A DNA stretch of 41,247 nucleotides from UBA6382 sp963617965 (GTDB taxonomy: Bacteria > Bacteroidota > Bacteroidia > Bacteroidales > Bacteroidaceae): contig CAVEQO010000020.1 in NCBI GenBank assembly GCA_963617965.1, positions 1 to 41,247 on the forward strand, written 5' to 3'. The notes beneath the pieces were generated by a model. That model saw only the letters and a list, made by a program, of their open reading frames with translations, did no database searches and was not told where the DNA came from. The number at the start of each line of letters is the position of its first letter. Position 1 is the stretch's first letter. Both the position numbers and the translations under genes were made by a program. This document shows, in pieces, positions 24,251 through 32,523 of this stretch.

Positions 24251-24289
24251 TTGTATTAGGTGCGACTGGGAAAGTTCCCTTTCTGACAT

Positions 24290-24336
24290 CAGTCCCCAAC
24301 CTTTACACTGTAAACAAGGGTGGGGGACTGCTTTTT
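24290..24336 (+). terminator. Hairpin 2 between fabD and the GH13 gene
   Basis: CAGTCCCCAACC (24290-24301) pairs with GGTGGGGGACTG (24319-24330) in 11 of 12 positions, leaving a 17-base loop, then CTTTTTG. It has terminator form but is separate from terminator 1. It ends 37 bases before the GH13 ATG, so it could instead act as a leader attenuator. Confidence 0.65.
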
Positions 24337-24372
24337 GTCCGAACGTCATCAGTTTGACTTAAACATCACACT

Positions 24373-26064
24373 ATGTCAAAGGTTATTGTATATCAGGTGC
24401 TGCCCAGACTTTTTGGCAACGACACCAAAGAACCGATTTTCAACGGAAGCATTGAACAAAACGGATGTGGGAAATTCAAGTCCTTCACCATGAATGCTTT
24501 GAGGAAGATAAAGGAACTCGGTGTCACTCATATCTGGTACACTGGCATCATGGAACATTCCACCCAGACTGACTACACAGCTTATGGCATCAGACGTGAT
24601 CACAGAGCGATGGTGAAAGGTAGGGCCGGCTCTCCATATGCCATAAAAGACTATTATGACGCAGATCCGGATCTGGCGCAGAATGTGGCAAAGAGAATGG
24701 ATGAATTTGATTCTTTGGTGGACAGAACCCATAGAGCCGGCCTGAGAGTCATTATAGATTTTGTGCCAAATCATGTGGCAAGGGAATACCATTCCGATGC
24801 CAAACCCAAAGGAGTCATGGATCTTGGCGAGAACGACAACACCTCCCAGTCTTTCAGTCCTGACAATAATTTCTACTACATTCCGGGTCAGACTTTATCC
24901 TGCCGATTTGACATGACAGGCACGGAAACCAAACCATATAGGGAATTCCCTGCCAAGGCTACGGGCAATGACCTGTTCTGTGCTTTTCCGGAAACGGGCG
25001 ACTGGTATGAAACGGTAAAATTAAATTATGGAGTAGACTACTGTGGCGGTCATATAAAGCACTTTAGCCCTATTCCCGACACGTGGCACAAGATGCTTGA
25101 TATCCTGCGGTTTTGGGCGGGCAAGCATATTGACGGTTTTCGCTGTGACATGGCGGAGATGGTTCCGGTCGAATTCTGGCAGTGGGCAGTTCCGCAAATC
25201 AAGAATAAGTTCCCGCACGTGATATTCATTGGAGAGGTTTACAATCCGTCTTTGTACCGCGACTTTATCTACAGGGGGCATTTTGACTACCTGTATGACA
25301 AGGTGGGGCTGTATGATACGTTGAAGTCAGTAACAAGAATGGAGTGCGGTGCCCAGTCCATCACATATTGTTGGCAACAGTTGGATGACATTAGGGCGCA
25401 CATGCTTTATTTCCTTGAGAATCATGACGAGCAACGAATAGCAAGCCCTTTCTTTGCAGGCGATGCCAAGAAAGGAATTCCTGCCGTGGCTGTGTCGGTA
25501 TTGATGGGCACGAACCCTTTCATGCTGTATTTCGGGCAGGAGTTCGGTGAAGAAGGTATGGACAAAGAAGGGTTCAGCGGGCAAGACGGACGGACAACTA
25601 TTTTTGATTATTGGAGAGTCAAAACCATTCAACAGTGGAGAAACAGCGGCAAGTTCAATATGCTCGCTTTGTCGGCGGAAAGCAAGGCTTTGTACAAGGA
25701 GTACAAGGCTCTGCTTAATGCGGCGTTGTATGACCCTGTCTTTTCTGACGGGCTGTTCTATGATTTGATGTACGCGAACTATGACAACGTTGATTTTGAT
25801 GCGAACCGTACGTTTGTCTTTGCCCGTTCCAACCATGAAGCATGTTGTCTCGCGGTATGCAATTTCAGCGACAATGAGGTCTGTACCAAAATACACATAC
25901 CCAAGCATATGCTGGATTTCTTCAGCATATCGCCAAAAAAGTATGATGCCGTTGACCTGATTACCAGAAAGAGGCAAACGGTTGACCTTTCGGAGAAAGG
26001 ACGGACAGAAATTGCGGTTTTGCCGTGGAACATCGCCCTGTTGAAATTCGACATACAGCATTGA
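24373..26064 (+). CDS. Cytoplasmic GH13 alpha-amylase family enzyme
   Basis: A 563-residue alpha-glucan-active enzyme without a signal peptide. Catalytic residues are D259 (DGFRCDMAEM, nucleophile), E288 (FIGEVYNP, acid/base) and D352 (FLENHDEQR, transition-state stabiliser). The earlier conserved region I is VIIDFVPNHV (126-135). The N-terminal IVYQVLPRLF and the later FMLYFGQEFGEEG are typical of the amylase/trehalose-isomaltulose group. The C-terminus has a small beta domain. The absence of a signal places it on internal maltodextrin or glycogen-type substrates, by inference. Its specificity (amylase, glucosidase, glucanotransferase) cannot be resolved. No clear Bacteroidetes -7 box is visible before it. 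Confidence 0.88.
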   Translation: MSKVIVYQVLPRLFGNDTKEPIFNGSIEQNGCGKFKSFTMNALRKIKELGVTHIWYTGIMEHSTQTDYTAYGIRRDHRAMVKGRAGSPYAIKDYYDADPDLAQNVAKRMDEFDSLVDRTHRAGLRVIIDFVPNHVAREYHSDAKPKGVMDLGENDNTSQSFSPDNNFYYIPGQTLSCRFDMTGTETKPYREFPAKATGNDLFCAFPETGDWYETVKLNYGVDYCGGHIKHFSPIPDTWHKMLDILRFWAGKHIDGFRCDMAEMVPVEFWQWAVPQIKNKFPHVIFIGEVYNPSLYRDFIYRGHFDYLYDKVGLYDTLKSVTRMECGAQSITYCWQQLDDIRAHMLYFLENHDEQRIASPFFAGDAKKGIPAVAVSVLMGTNPFMLYFGQEFGEEGMDKEGFSGQDGRTTIFDYWRVKTIQQWRNSGKFNMLALSAESKALYKEYKALLNAALYDPVFSDGLFYDLMYANYDNVDFDANRTFVFARSNHEACCLAVCNFSDNEVCTKIHIPKHMLDFFSISPKKYDAVDLITRKRQTVDLSEKGRTEIAVLPWNIALLKFDIQH

Positions 26065-26088
26065 CGCATACAGACAAGACTACTTGGC

Positions 26089-26892
26089 ATGAAAATCAAT
26101 ATTCTTGGTGCAGGAAATGTGGCGTTCCATCTTGCGAAAGCGTTTAAGCTTGCAGGATACCGCACGTCAATATGGAACCACCTTGCGGGAAGCCTCAGAG
26201 TATTAGCAGAAGAGGGTGGTCATCTGTGCACTACAGATATGAGAGAACTGCCTGCCGATGCCGATATTTACATTGTGTCGGTGAAGGACAGCGTTGTACG
26301 TGAAGTTGCAGAAAAACTGGCAGCTGTCGTTCCCGGCACGAATATTCCAGTTGTGCATACAGCGGGAAGTCTTCCAATAGAAGTCCTAAAACCTTTTTTC
26401 AGTAATTGCGGAGTCTTGTATCCGATGCAGACATTCACGAAATCCAAGGCTTTGGATTATTCCCGAATATCCTTTTTCATAGAAGGCCAAGTCTCTGCGT
26501 TGAAAACAATGGAGAGAATTTTGCGTCCGATTTCTCCAAATGTGTTTGTGGCAGACAGCCACAGGCGCAAAATGCTGCATCTTGCTTCCGTATTTGCCTG
26601 TAATTTCGTTAATCACAACATTGCCATCGCATATAGTATTCTAGGCAGGGCAGGAGTGCCGGAGTCAACAATTCTTCCGCTGATTACGGAAACAGTGGAC
26701 AAGTTGAAGAGCTGTCAGCCCATAGAAGCCCAAACCGGTCCGGCTGTACGCGAGGACTACAATGTAATAGACGAACAAATGGAGTTGCTTGATGCGTTTC
26801 CTACAGAACGGCAGATATACCAACTGGAAACCAAAAGCATTATTGACTACAAAAACAAATATCTAAAGAAAATCCAAAATGATAGACTATGA
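26089..26892 (+). CDS. Rossmann-like and DUF2520 domain protein
   Basis: A 267-residue protein with an N-terminal NAD(P)-binding fold (MKINILGAGNVAFHLAKAF, Gly-x-Gly-x-x-Ala pattern) and a C-terminal helical DUF2520 region (about 145-260, containing HRRKMLHLASVFACNFVNH). It resembles the F420-dependent and pyrroline-carboxylate/6-phosphogluconate dehydrogenase folds, but the substrate is unknown. Its end overlaps the start of the KdsC-like gene by 14 bases, and that gene in turn overlaps or abuts the Maf gene, so the three are tightly linked. This gene order is frequent in Bacteroidales as I recall; I cannot check that here. Confidence 0.85.
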   Translation: MKINILGAGNVAFHLAKAFKLAGYRTSIWNHLAGSLRVLAEEGGHLCTTDMRELPADADIYIVSVKDSVVREVAEKLAAVVPGTNIPVVHTAGSLPIEVLKPFFSNCGVLYPMQTFTKSKALDYSRISFFIEGQVSALKTMERILRPISPNVFVADSHRRKMLHLASVFACNFVNHNIAIAYSILGRAGVPESTILPLITETVDKLKSCQPIEAQTGPAVREDYNVIDEQMELLDAFPTERQIYQLETKSIIDYKNKYLKKIQNDRL

Positions 26893-27397
26893 TTTGACTA
26901 AGATAAAAGCCGTTTTCCTTGACGTTGACGGAGTCTTGAGCACGTCAACAGTTTTCATGGATGACAATGGTGTCCCTTTGCGTAGTGTTAACATAAAGGA
27001 CGGCTATGCTATACAGTTGGCGGAAAAGTCTGGACTTCATGTCGCAATTATTACCGGAGGCAATTCCCAGTCTGTAGTGAATCGCTATAAAGGTCTTGGC
27101 GTAAAAGAAATACATACTTCTGTCAAAGTGAAAATTGACACGTATGACTTGCTCTTGTCAAAACTTGGTTTGCAATCTTCCGAGGTGGTGTACATGGGTG
27201 ATGACATTCCAGATTTTGAAGTAATGTCATCTTGCGGCTTGCCTTGTTGCCCGAATGATGCCGTTGCCGAAATACAGCAGATTTCCAGATATATTTCCCC
27301 TCTGACTGGAGGCAACGGTTGTGTTAGAGACGTGATAGAGCAGGTGTTGCGCGGAAAGGGCTTGTGGAAACTGGATAAAATGGCCTTTGGGTGGTGA
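26879..27397 (+). CDS. KdsC-like HAD phosphatase
   Basis: A 172-residue HAD-superfamily phosphatase of the KdsC type, which removes phosphate from 3-deoxy-D-manno-octulosonate 8-phosphate to give Kdo for lipid A core. The nucleophile motif is AVFLDVDGVLST (13-24, with the D-x-D-G pattern); motif II is AIITGGNS. Motif IV/III is YMGDDIPDFEVM with D-D. It lacks a cap domain, as KdsC does. It overlaps the DUF2520 gene by 14 bases. An alternative HAD substrate cannot be excluded because no kdsA, kdsB or kdsD is in the window. Confidence 0.85.
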   Translation: MIDYDLTKIKAVFLDVDGVLSTSTVFMDDNGVPLRSVNIKDGYAIQLAEKSGLHVAIITGGNSQSVVNRYKGLGVKEIHTSVKVKIDTYDLLLSKLGLQSSEVVYMGDDIPDFEVMSSCGLPCCPNDAVAEIQQISRYISPLTGGNGCVRDVIEQVLRGKGLWKLDKMAFGW

Positions 27398-27428
27398 TTC
27401 GGAAATAAACAAAATTTTCAGGAAAGCA

Positions 27429-28007
27429 ATGTTTGACAAATATAAATTCGCGCTTTTAAGCAAATCCCCAAGGAGAGCAAAATTACTTAGGGAAACAGGT
27501 CTTGAATTCCAGATAGTCAAACCGGAGACGGATGAGGTTTATCCTAAGGAACTGTCAGCATTGGAGATCCCCTCGTATTTGTCTGGGCAGAAGGTTCAGG
27601 CTTGTCAAGGTCTTGTGAGTAAAGAGACTGTAAAAATTGCCGCAGATACAGTTGTAATTGTTGACGGGGAAATTCTCGGCAAGCCAAAAGACAAGGCTGA
27701 CGCACACTCTATGCTGCACAAGTTAAGCGACAGGTCGCATCAAGTTGTTACAGGAGTCACGGTTGCGTGGAAGGACAGGCTTTCTGTGTTTTCGGAAATA
27801 ACAGATGTCAAGTTTTCAAGCCTGTGTGACAAAGAGATAAACTTCTATATTGACAAGTACAGGCCTTATGACAAAGCCGGAGCTTACGGTATACAGGAAT
27901 GGATCGGGCTGATTGGAGTTGAGACAATACATGGATGCTACTACAACGTAATGGGGCTGCCGGTATCCCGTCTGTACTGCGAGCTGAAGATGTTATTGAC
28001 CGATTGA
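27429..28007 (+). CDS. maf: Maf-like nucleotide pyrophosphatase
   Basis: A house-cleaning enzyme that hydrolyses dTTP/UTP or modified nucleotides to monophosphates; the Maf family also affects septum formation. From the ATG at 27429 it has 192 residues. The N-terminal LLSKSPRRAKLLRETG (the usual S-x-S-P-R-R pattern), the IAADTVV box and the C-terminal DKAGAYGIQEWIGLIG and YNVMGLPVSRLY are all present. An earlier in-frame ATG at 27387 would overlap kdsC but adds residues without similarity. The trio DUF2520/KdsC/Maf probably forms one transcript. A weak hairpin at 28009-28041 may end it. Confidence 0.93.
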   Translation: MFDKYKFALLSKSPRRAKLLRETGLEFQIVKPETDEVYPKELSALEIPSYLSGQKVQACQGLVSKETVKIAADTVVIVDGEILGKPKDKADAHSMLHKLSDRSHQVVTGVTVAWKDRLSVFSEITDVKFSSLCDKEINFYIDKYRPYDKAGAYGIQEWIGLIGVETIHGCYYNVMGLPVSRLYCELKMLLTD

Positions 28008-28008
28008 T

Positions 28009-28041
28009 CCCTTAGGACTAAATATTAGAGGGCGTTTTTTT
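28009..28041 (+). terminator. Weak possible terminator after maf
   Basis: CCCT (28009-28012) can pair with AGGG (28029-28032), followed by CGTTTTTTT (28033-28041). The stem is short and the loop long, so support is mainly the T run. The T run overlaps the -33 box of the next gene. Confidence 0.3.
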
Positions 28042-28069
28042 GTTGTAAGGCCAGAACGTGTTATTTTTG
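28039..28069 (+). promoter_or_regulatory. Consensus Bacteroidetes promoter of the lipoprotein/DUF3472 pair
   Basis: TTTG at 28039-28042, a 19-base gap, and TATTTTTG at 28062-28069 match the consensus exactly. Transcription should start near 28073, about 22 bases before the ATG at 28095. Confidence 0.8.
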
Positions 28070-28094
28070 CACGGAGAACCAAATTGGCTGTGTA

Positions 28095-28535
28095 ATGAAA
28101 TCTTTAAGTAAATACGTTTTTGCAAGCGCAATCGTCCTGTTGTTGTCATCGTGTAGTGAGGACAAGCAGTACACTTCTTTGCCTGTTTTTGAAATAGGCG
28201 TGTCCAACGCTGACGAACTTAGTGTCGGAAACAAAGTGATACTCACATTGACAAACAAAAACAATCCCAAGAACATACGGTACAACTCCTACATATGGGC
28301 ATGCTCTCCCGAAGTGGATGGACTTGAGTCCGCAACCCCAAATTCAAACAATTTTTTTGTTCCACTGACGAAAGGCAAGCACAAGATAACTGTGCAGATA
28401 GACGCTTCAACATTTGCGGACGGTGATATAGCAAATGACGGGAAAACGATAACCGCAGGGGAGACGACAAACACATACAAAGTCAGTGTTCTCAAGACAT
28501 ATATTACGGTGGAAAGGAGTTTTGTGGTAAGATGA
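28095..28535 (+). CDS. Small lipoprotein, probably surface-exposed
   Basis: A 146-residue lipoprotein: MKSLSKY, a hydrophobic core, then LLSSC with lipidated C20. The following residues S-E-D-K fit the acidic lipoprotein export signal described in Bacteroidetes, so the protein may face outward. The mature part looks beta-rich (NKVILTLTNKN, YIWACSPEVDG, KHKITVQIDAS), possibly a single PKD-like or Ig-like sandwich. I do not recognise a named family. Its stop overlaps the ATG of the DUF3472 gene by 4 bases and the pair has a strong promoter. Binding or presenting a partner for the downstream secreted protein is a reasonable idea but unproven. Confidence 0.75.
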   Translation: MKSLSKYVFASAIVLLLSSCSEDKQYTSLPVFEIGVSNADELSVGNKVILTLTNKNNPKNIRYNSYIWACSPEVDGLESATPNSNNFFVPLTKGKHKITVQIDASTFADGDIANDGKTITAGETTNTYKVSVLKTYITVERSFVVR

Positions 28536-29836
28536 AAGCGTTTTTCTCCTCCGTTGTCCTATCGGCACTTGCAATATGCTTGAGAGCCCAGACAGAAACG
28601 TTCAGCATCCCGTTGCTGAACAACACATATATAAACGGCAGTACAGTGGGAGAAAAGGGTATTGTTGTTGACGGAGAAGGTCTGACCTTTTTAAAACAGA
28701 CAAACGAAACCGCCACAACATACGTATTCCTCAGTAAGAAGACAGAATATGACATATCTTTGGAGACAAGAGGCCGAGGGAAGGTCTTGGTGACGGTGAG
28801 CAATATCCCCGGCGGTTCGTTTTCAAGAAAAATAAAAACAAAAAGTCACTCAGCCAAAAGCTTCCGCCTGGGGAAACTCGTCACGGAAAAGGACGGTTAC
28901 GTTCAGATAAAATATGAACTTGTCGGTGACGTGGACTCTCTCAACATCATAAATCTGAAAATCACATCTCCTGCATCACGTAAGCCTGTTTTTTTGAGCG
29001 GCGACTTCAACACCCATTTCGGTCTCAGAGGGCCTTCGTGCCACTTGGCGTACAAAACGGATCAATGTGGCAGCGATTTGGAGTGGGCACTGGTGGATGT
29101 TTTGGTACCGAAACAGTTTGACAGGGTCGGTTCGTACTATATGGCGTTGGGATTCAACGGAGGATATTTCGGATTTCAAAACAACTCCAATGTTCGGCGA
29201 CAGGTGCTGTTTTCCGTATGGAACTCTATTGACGATGACGATCCGAACAATGTTGCGCAAGAACACCGCACACAAGTAGTCCGTCATGGTGATGGTGTCA
29301 CGGCAAAAAACTTCGGTCATGAAGGCAGCGGCAAACAGACATTCATAAAGGTGGATTGGCAACCGGATGTCCCCTATAGGTTCCTGCTCCATGCAAGCAA
29401 AACGGACTCGGTCACGACCGATTACAGCGCATGGTTTTATGACACTCCAAATATGAAGTGGATCTTCATGGCAACACTGCGCAGGCCCAATTGCAAGGGC
29501 TTGATATCAGGTCTGCATTCCTTTCTGGAGAATTTCAGTCCAAAGCAGGGTGACAAAACCCGCAAAGCCTACTACTATAATGTATGGGTGAAACCCGAGG
29601 ACGGGAGTTGGAAACCTGTTGACGAAGCGAGGCTGACAAATGACCTTACCGGGAGCAAAGGCATAAGGCTGGATTTCAACGGAGGAACAGACGGCAACAG
29701 GTTTTTTCTTATGAACGGAGGATATTTTGACAGGGAGAAAATTGTCAACAGGCATTTGTTGTTGGAAAAAATCTCTGGCGAAACACCGAAAATCAACTTG
29801 GAAGACCTCTTGAGACAAAGTTATAACATTCAATAA
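28532..29836 (+). CDS. Secreted DUF5077/DUF3472 protein
   Basis: A 434-residue exported protein: signal peptide about 1-19 (cleavage near LRA|Q). Residues 22-140 resemble DUF5077, a carbohydrate-binding-like beta domain. DUF3472 follows, about residues 150-400, with many aromatic residues (YYMALGFNGGYFGFQNNS, VKVDWQ-like and KAYYYNVWVKPEDGSW). DUF3472 proteins are common in gut Bacteroidetes and are probably polysaccharide-related, but I know of no assigned activity. It is translationally coupled (ATGA) to the preceding lipoprotein. glmM follows after 12 bases, so the unit may continue into it. Confidence 0.82.
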   Translation: MKAFFSSVVLSALAICLRAQTETFSIPLLNNTYINGSTVGEKGIVVDGEGLTFLKQTNETATTYVFLSKKTEYDISLETRGRGKVLVTVSNIPGGSFSRKIKTKSHSAKSFRLGKLVTEKDGYVQIKYELVGDVDSLNIINLKITSPASRKPVFLSGDFNTHFGLRGPSCHLAYKTDQCGSDLEWALVDVLVPKQFDRVGSYYMALGFNGGYFGFQNNSNVRRQVLFSVWNSIDDDDPNNVAQEHRTQVVRHGDGVTAKNFGHEGSGKQTFIKVDWQPDVPYRFLLHASKTDSVTTDYSAWFYDTPNMKWIFMATLRRPNCKGLISGLHSFLENFSPKQGDKTRKAYYYNVWVKPEDGSWKPVDEARLTNDLTGSKGIRLDFNGGTDGNRFFLMNGGYFDREKIVNRHLLLEKISGETPKINLEDLLRQSYNIQ

Positions 29837-29848
29837 TTTGCAGATATC

Positions 29849-31237
29849 ATGACTCTTATTAAATCCATTTCCGGGATTCGCGGAACAATTGGGGGGAAAG
29901 CATCAGAATCCTTGTCTCCTTTGGAAATTGTGAAGATTGTTTCAGCCTACGCCATTCAGCGTCGCAGGGCTTGCAAAATCAAAAGCAACTATATTGTTGT
30001 CGGAAGAGACGCGCGCATTTCGGGGGACATGGTAAAACAGATTGTTTGCGGAACGCTTCAGGGGTTGGGCTTTGACGTGATAAACATCGGTTTGGCATCA
30101 ACGCCAACCACGGAACTGGCTGTCACCATGTCAGAAGCGTGTGGCGGTATAATACTGACCGCAAGCCATAATCCGCGCCAATGGAATGCGCTGAAGCTCT
30201 TGAATGAGAAGGGGGAATTCCTGAACCAAGATGAAGCAAACGAGATCGTTCAATTGGCAGAGCGCACGGAAGAATTTGAATATGCAGACATAGACCACTT
30301 GGGAAAATACTACAAGGACTTGAGTTTTGAACAGAAACATATCAATCTTGTGAAAAACCTTGAGTTGGTCGATGTTGACGCTATCCGCAATGCACATTTC
30401 AAAGTTGCCATAGACTGCGTGAATTCTGTGGGAGGGCTGATTCTTCCAAGATTGTTGAACCAGTTGGGCGTTGAAAAAGTAACCGGGCTTTATACGGACC
30501 CCACAGGTTTTTTCGGCCATAACCCAGAACCGTTGGAACAAAATCTGACAGACATAAAAAACCTCATGAAGCAGGGCGAGCATGATGTTGCTTTTGTGGT
30601 GGATCCTGACGTCGATCGCCTTGCCCTTATCTGTGAAAACGGCATGATGTATGGTGAAGAATATACGTTGGTAACAGTTGCAGACTATATACTTCAAAAC
30701 CAACGTGGCAATGCCGTAAGCAATCTCAGTTCCACAAGGGCTTTGCGCGATGTGGCTGCACGTTACGGCGCGTCATATACCCCGGCAGCCGTAGGTGAAG
30801 TGAATGTCGTTACGAAGATGAAGGAAACCGGAGCGATTATTGGCGGTGAAGGAAACGGCGGTGTCATTTATCCCGCAGCTCACTACGGTCGTGATGCTCT
30901 GGTTGGAATAGCCTTGATTTTGACGTATCTGGCAAAGAAAAAAATGAAGCTGAGCCAGCTCCGGGCGACATATCCGAATTATGTGATTACCAAAAATCGC
31001 ATAGATTTGAAGCCTGGCATGAATATAGATGCCATTTTGGGAGCGGTAAAGGCTCACTATTCCAACGAGAAGATTACGGACATTGACGGTGTCAAGATAG
31101 ATTTTCCGACATCATGGGTTCATCTGAGGAAGTCAAATACAGAGCCTATTATCAGGGTCTATGCAGAAGCCTCAACCGAAAAAGAAGCGAACAGTCTGGC
31201 GGAAGAAATTATCAGTCAGATTAGAAGCATGATATAG
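29849..31237 (+). CDS. glmM: Phosphoglucosamine mutase
   Basis: Interconverts glucosamine 6-phosphate and glucosamine 1-phosphate for UDP-GlcNAc. The 462 residues fit the family. The phosphoserine is S106 in GGIILTASHNPRQWNALK; the metal loop is VVDPDVDRLAL; the sugar-binding loop is GEGNGGVIYP; the phosphate-binding loop is RKSNTEPIIRVYAEAS. The loop sequence differs from the EMSGH or EQSGH seen in other family members, so phosphomannomutase or phosphoglucomutase activity cannot be ruled out from sequence. A GDP-mannose pyrophosphorylase is encoded about 3 kb downstream. No separate -7 box is evident; it follows the DUF3472 gene by 12 bases. Confidence 0.88.
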   Translation: MTLIKSISGIRGTIGGKASESLSPLEIVKIVSAYAIQRRRACKIKSNYIVVGRDARISGDMVKQIVCGTLQGLGFDVINIGLASTPTTELAVTMSEACGGIILTASHNPRQWNALKLLNEKGEFLNQDEANEIVQLAERTEEFEYADIDHLGKYYKDLSFEQKHINLVKNLELVDVDAIRNAHFKVAIDCVNSVGGLILPRLLNQLGVEKVTGLYTDPTGFFGHNPEPLEQNLTDIKNLMKQGEHDVAFVVDPDVDRLALICENGMMYGEEYTLVTVADYILQNQRGNAVSNLSSTRALRDVAARYGASYTPAAVGEVNVVTKMKETGAIIGGEGNGGVIYPAAHYGRDALVGIALILTYLAKKKMKLSQLRATYPNYVITKNRIDLKPGMNIDAILGAVKAHYSNEKITDIDGVKIDFPTSWVHLRKSNTEPIIRVYAEASTEKEANSLAEEIISQIRSMI

Positions 31238-31269
31238 CCAAAGCCATTTTGCCGTTTCCGTATATATAG

Positions 31270-32523
31270 ATGTCGTGTAGAAATCATACAATAGCATTAC
31301 TGGTGTTCATTCCTCTTGCCTTATGTGCACAGAGGAATGAATTGCTTAGAGGTACGCTCAAGACTCTTGTCGTAAGCAGGAACGGAGAGTGGAATGCCAT
31401 CCCGTACATATCACTCGGGACAAGGGATTGTCTGCAAGTGTCGTTTGATGACCTTGCGCAGGATTATCGTCGCTACAGATACCGCGTGGAACCCATGACT
31501 TGGGACTGGAAACAAAATTCCCGTTTGCTGGCTTCCGAGTTTCTGGCAAAAGGAATTGGCGATGAGGCCATTGAAGATTTTGAAGAGTCTATGAACACAA
31601 CCGTGTTCTATACGCACTATTCTTTTGTGTTTCCAAACGAAAACACGTTGATGAAACTTTCCGGCAATTACAGGTTAGTCATATATGATGACGATGACGG
31701 AGAAGACGTTGCTGTCGTTCCGTTCTTTGTTGTTGAAAACGGGTCTTTGATCAGCGCAACGGCAAGTACTGATACGGACATTGATTTCAACCAAAAGCAC
31801 CAACAGCTGACCTTGTCCGTCCAACCGGCGCAGTCTTTGAATACCCACAATTTGGACACTGAAATACATGTCGCAATAATGCAGAACCTTTCTCCTCTAA
31901 CAAGCGTATATAATCCGTCTCCGGATGTTGTCACGCCAAGCGGTTTGCAGTGGCGACACTCAAAAGACCTCATATTTGACGGAGGAGCGGAATTCAACAA
32001 AATAGAGATGACAACGCTCAAACTTGGAGGACTGGGGATTGATAATATAAAGTGGTATTCTCCATACTATCACGCCACGTTGACCGTCGACGCCCCCATG
32101 ACCAATTACGTTTACGACGAGGACTCCAATGGTGCATTTTTGATAAGATCCATTGACAATGCGAATTCCGAAGTGGAGTCTGACTATGTGTTTGTACATT
32201 TTACTCTTCACACGGGAAAGCGTCTGAACGGTGATGTATATATTGATGGGGCTTTTTCCAATCATTCCCTGGCTCCGGACTATATGATGGAATTCAATCC
32301 TGTGAGCAAGTCTTATGAAGCGACCGTGCTCATGAAACAGGGCTATTATAATTATCAATATATCCTCAAGCAGGAGGGGGCATTGTCCCTTTCTGAAACT
32401 GCGGGTAGTTTTTATCAAACGGAAAACAGATATTCGGTATTTGTATATTACTCACAGAAAGGCTCACGACATGACAGAATAATCGGACTGAAAGACTTTC
32501 GCTTTATACCTGCAGCCAAATGA
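31270..32523 (+). CDS. DUF5103, type IX secretion plug protein
   Basis: A 417-residue exported protein (signal peptide about 1-19, ending LCAQ) of the DUF5103 family. Members are called the plug of the type IX secretion system, since the family includes a protein that closes the SprA/Sov channel. Here, many conserved aromatic segments are seen (YRYRVEPMTWDWK, YTHYSFVFPNEN, YYNYQYILKQEG), and the C-terminus is RFIPAAK. No other T9SS gene is in the window, so the presence of the system must be tested elsewhere in the genome. It overlaps the ispE ATG by 4 bases and follows glmM by 32 bases. Confidence 0.85.
   Translation: MSCRNHTIALLVFIPLALCAQRNELLRGTLKTLVVSRNGEWNAIPYISLGTRDCLQVSFDDLAQDYRRYRYRVEPMTWDWKQNSRLLASEFLAKGIGDEAIEDFEESMNTTVFYTHYSFVFPNENTLMKLSGNYRLVIYDDDDGEDVAVVPFFVVENGSLISATASTDTDIDFNQKHQQLTLSVQPAQSLNTHNLDTEIHVAIMQNLSPLTSVYNPSPDVVTPSGLQWRHSKDLIFDGGAEFNKIEMTTLKLGGLGIDNIKWYSPYYHATLTVDAPMTNYVYDEDSNGAFLIRSIDNANSEVESDYVFVHFTLHTGKRLNGDVYIDGAFSNHSLAPDYMMEFNPVSKSYEATVLMKQGYYNYQYILKQEGALSLSETAGSFYQTENRYSVFVYYSQKGSRHDRIIGLKDFRFIPAAK

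Noticed and set aside
19388..26064. A polysaccharide utilisation locus around the GH2 and GH13 genes
   Set aside because: No SusC/SusD-like pair, sensor or anti-sigma factor is present, and fabD separates the two enzymes; they are scattered genes.
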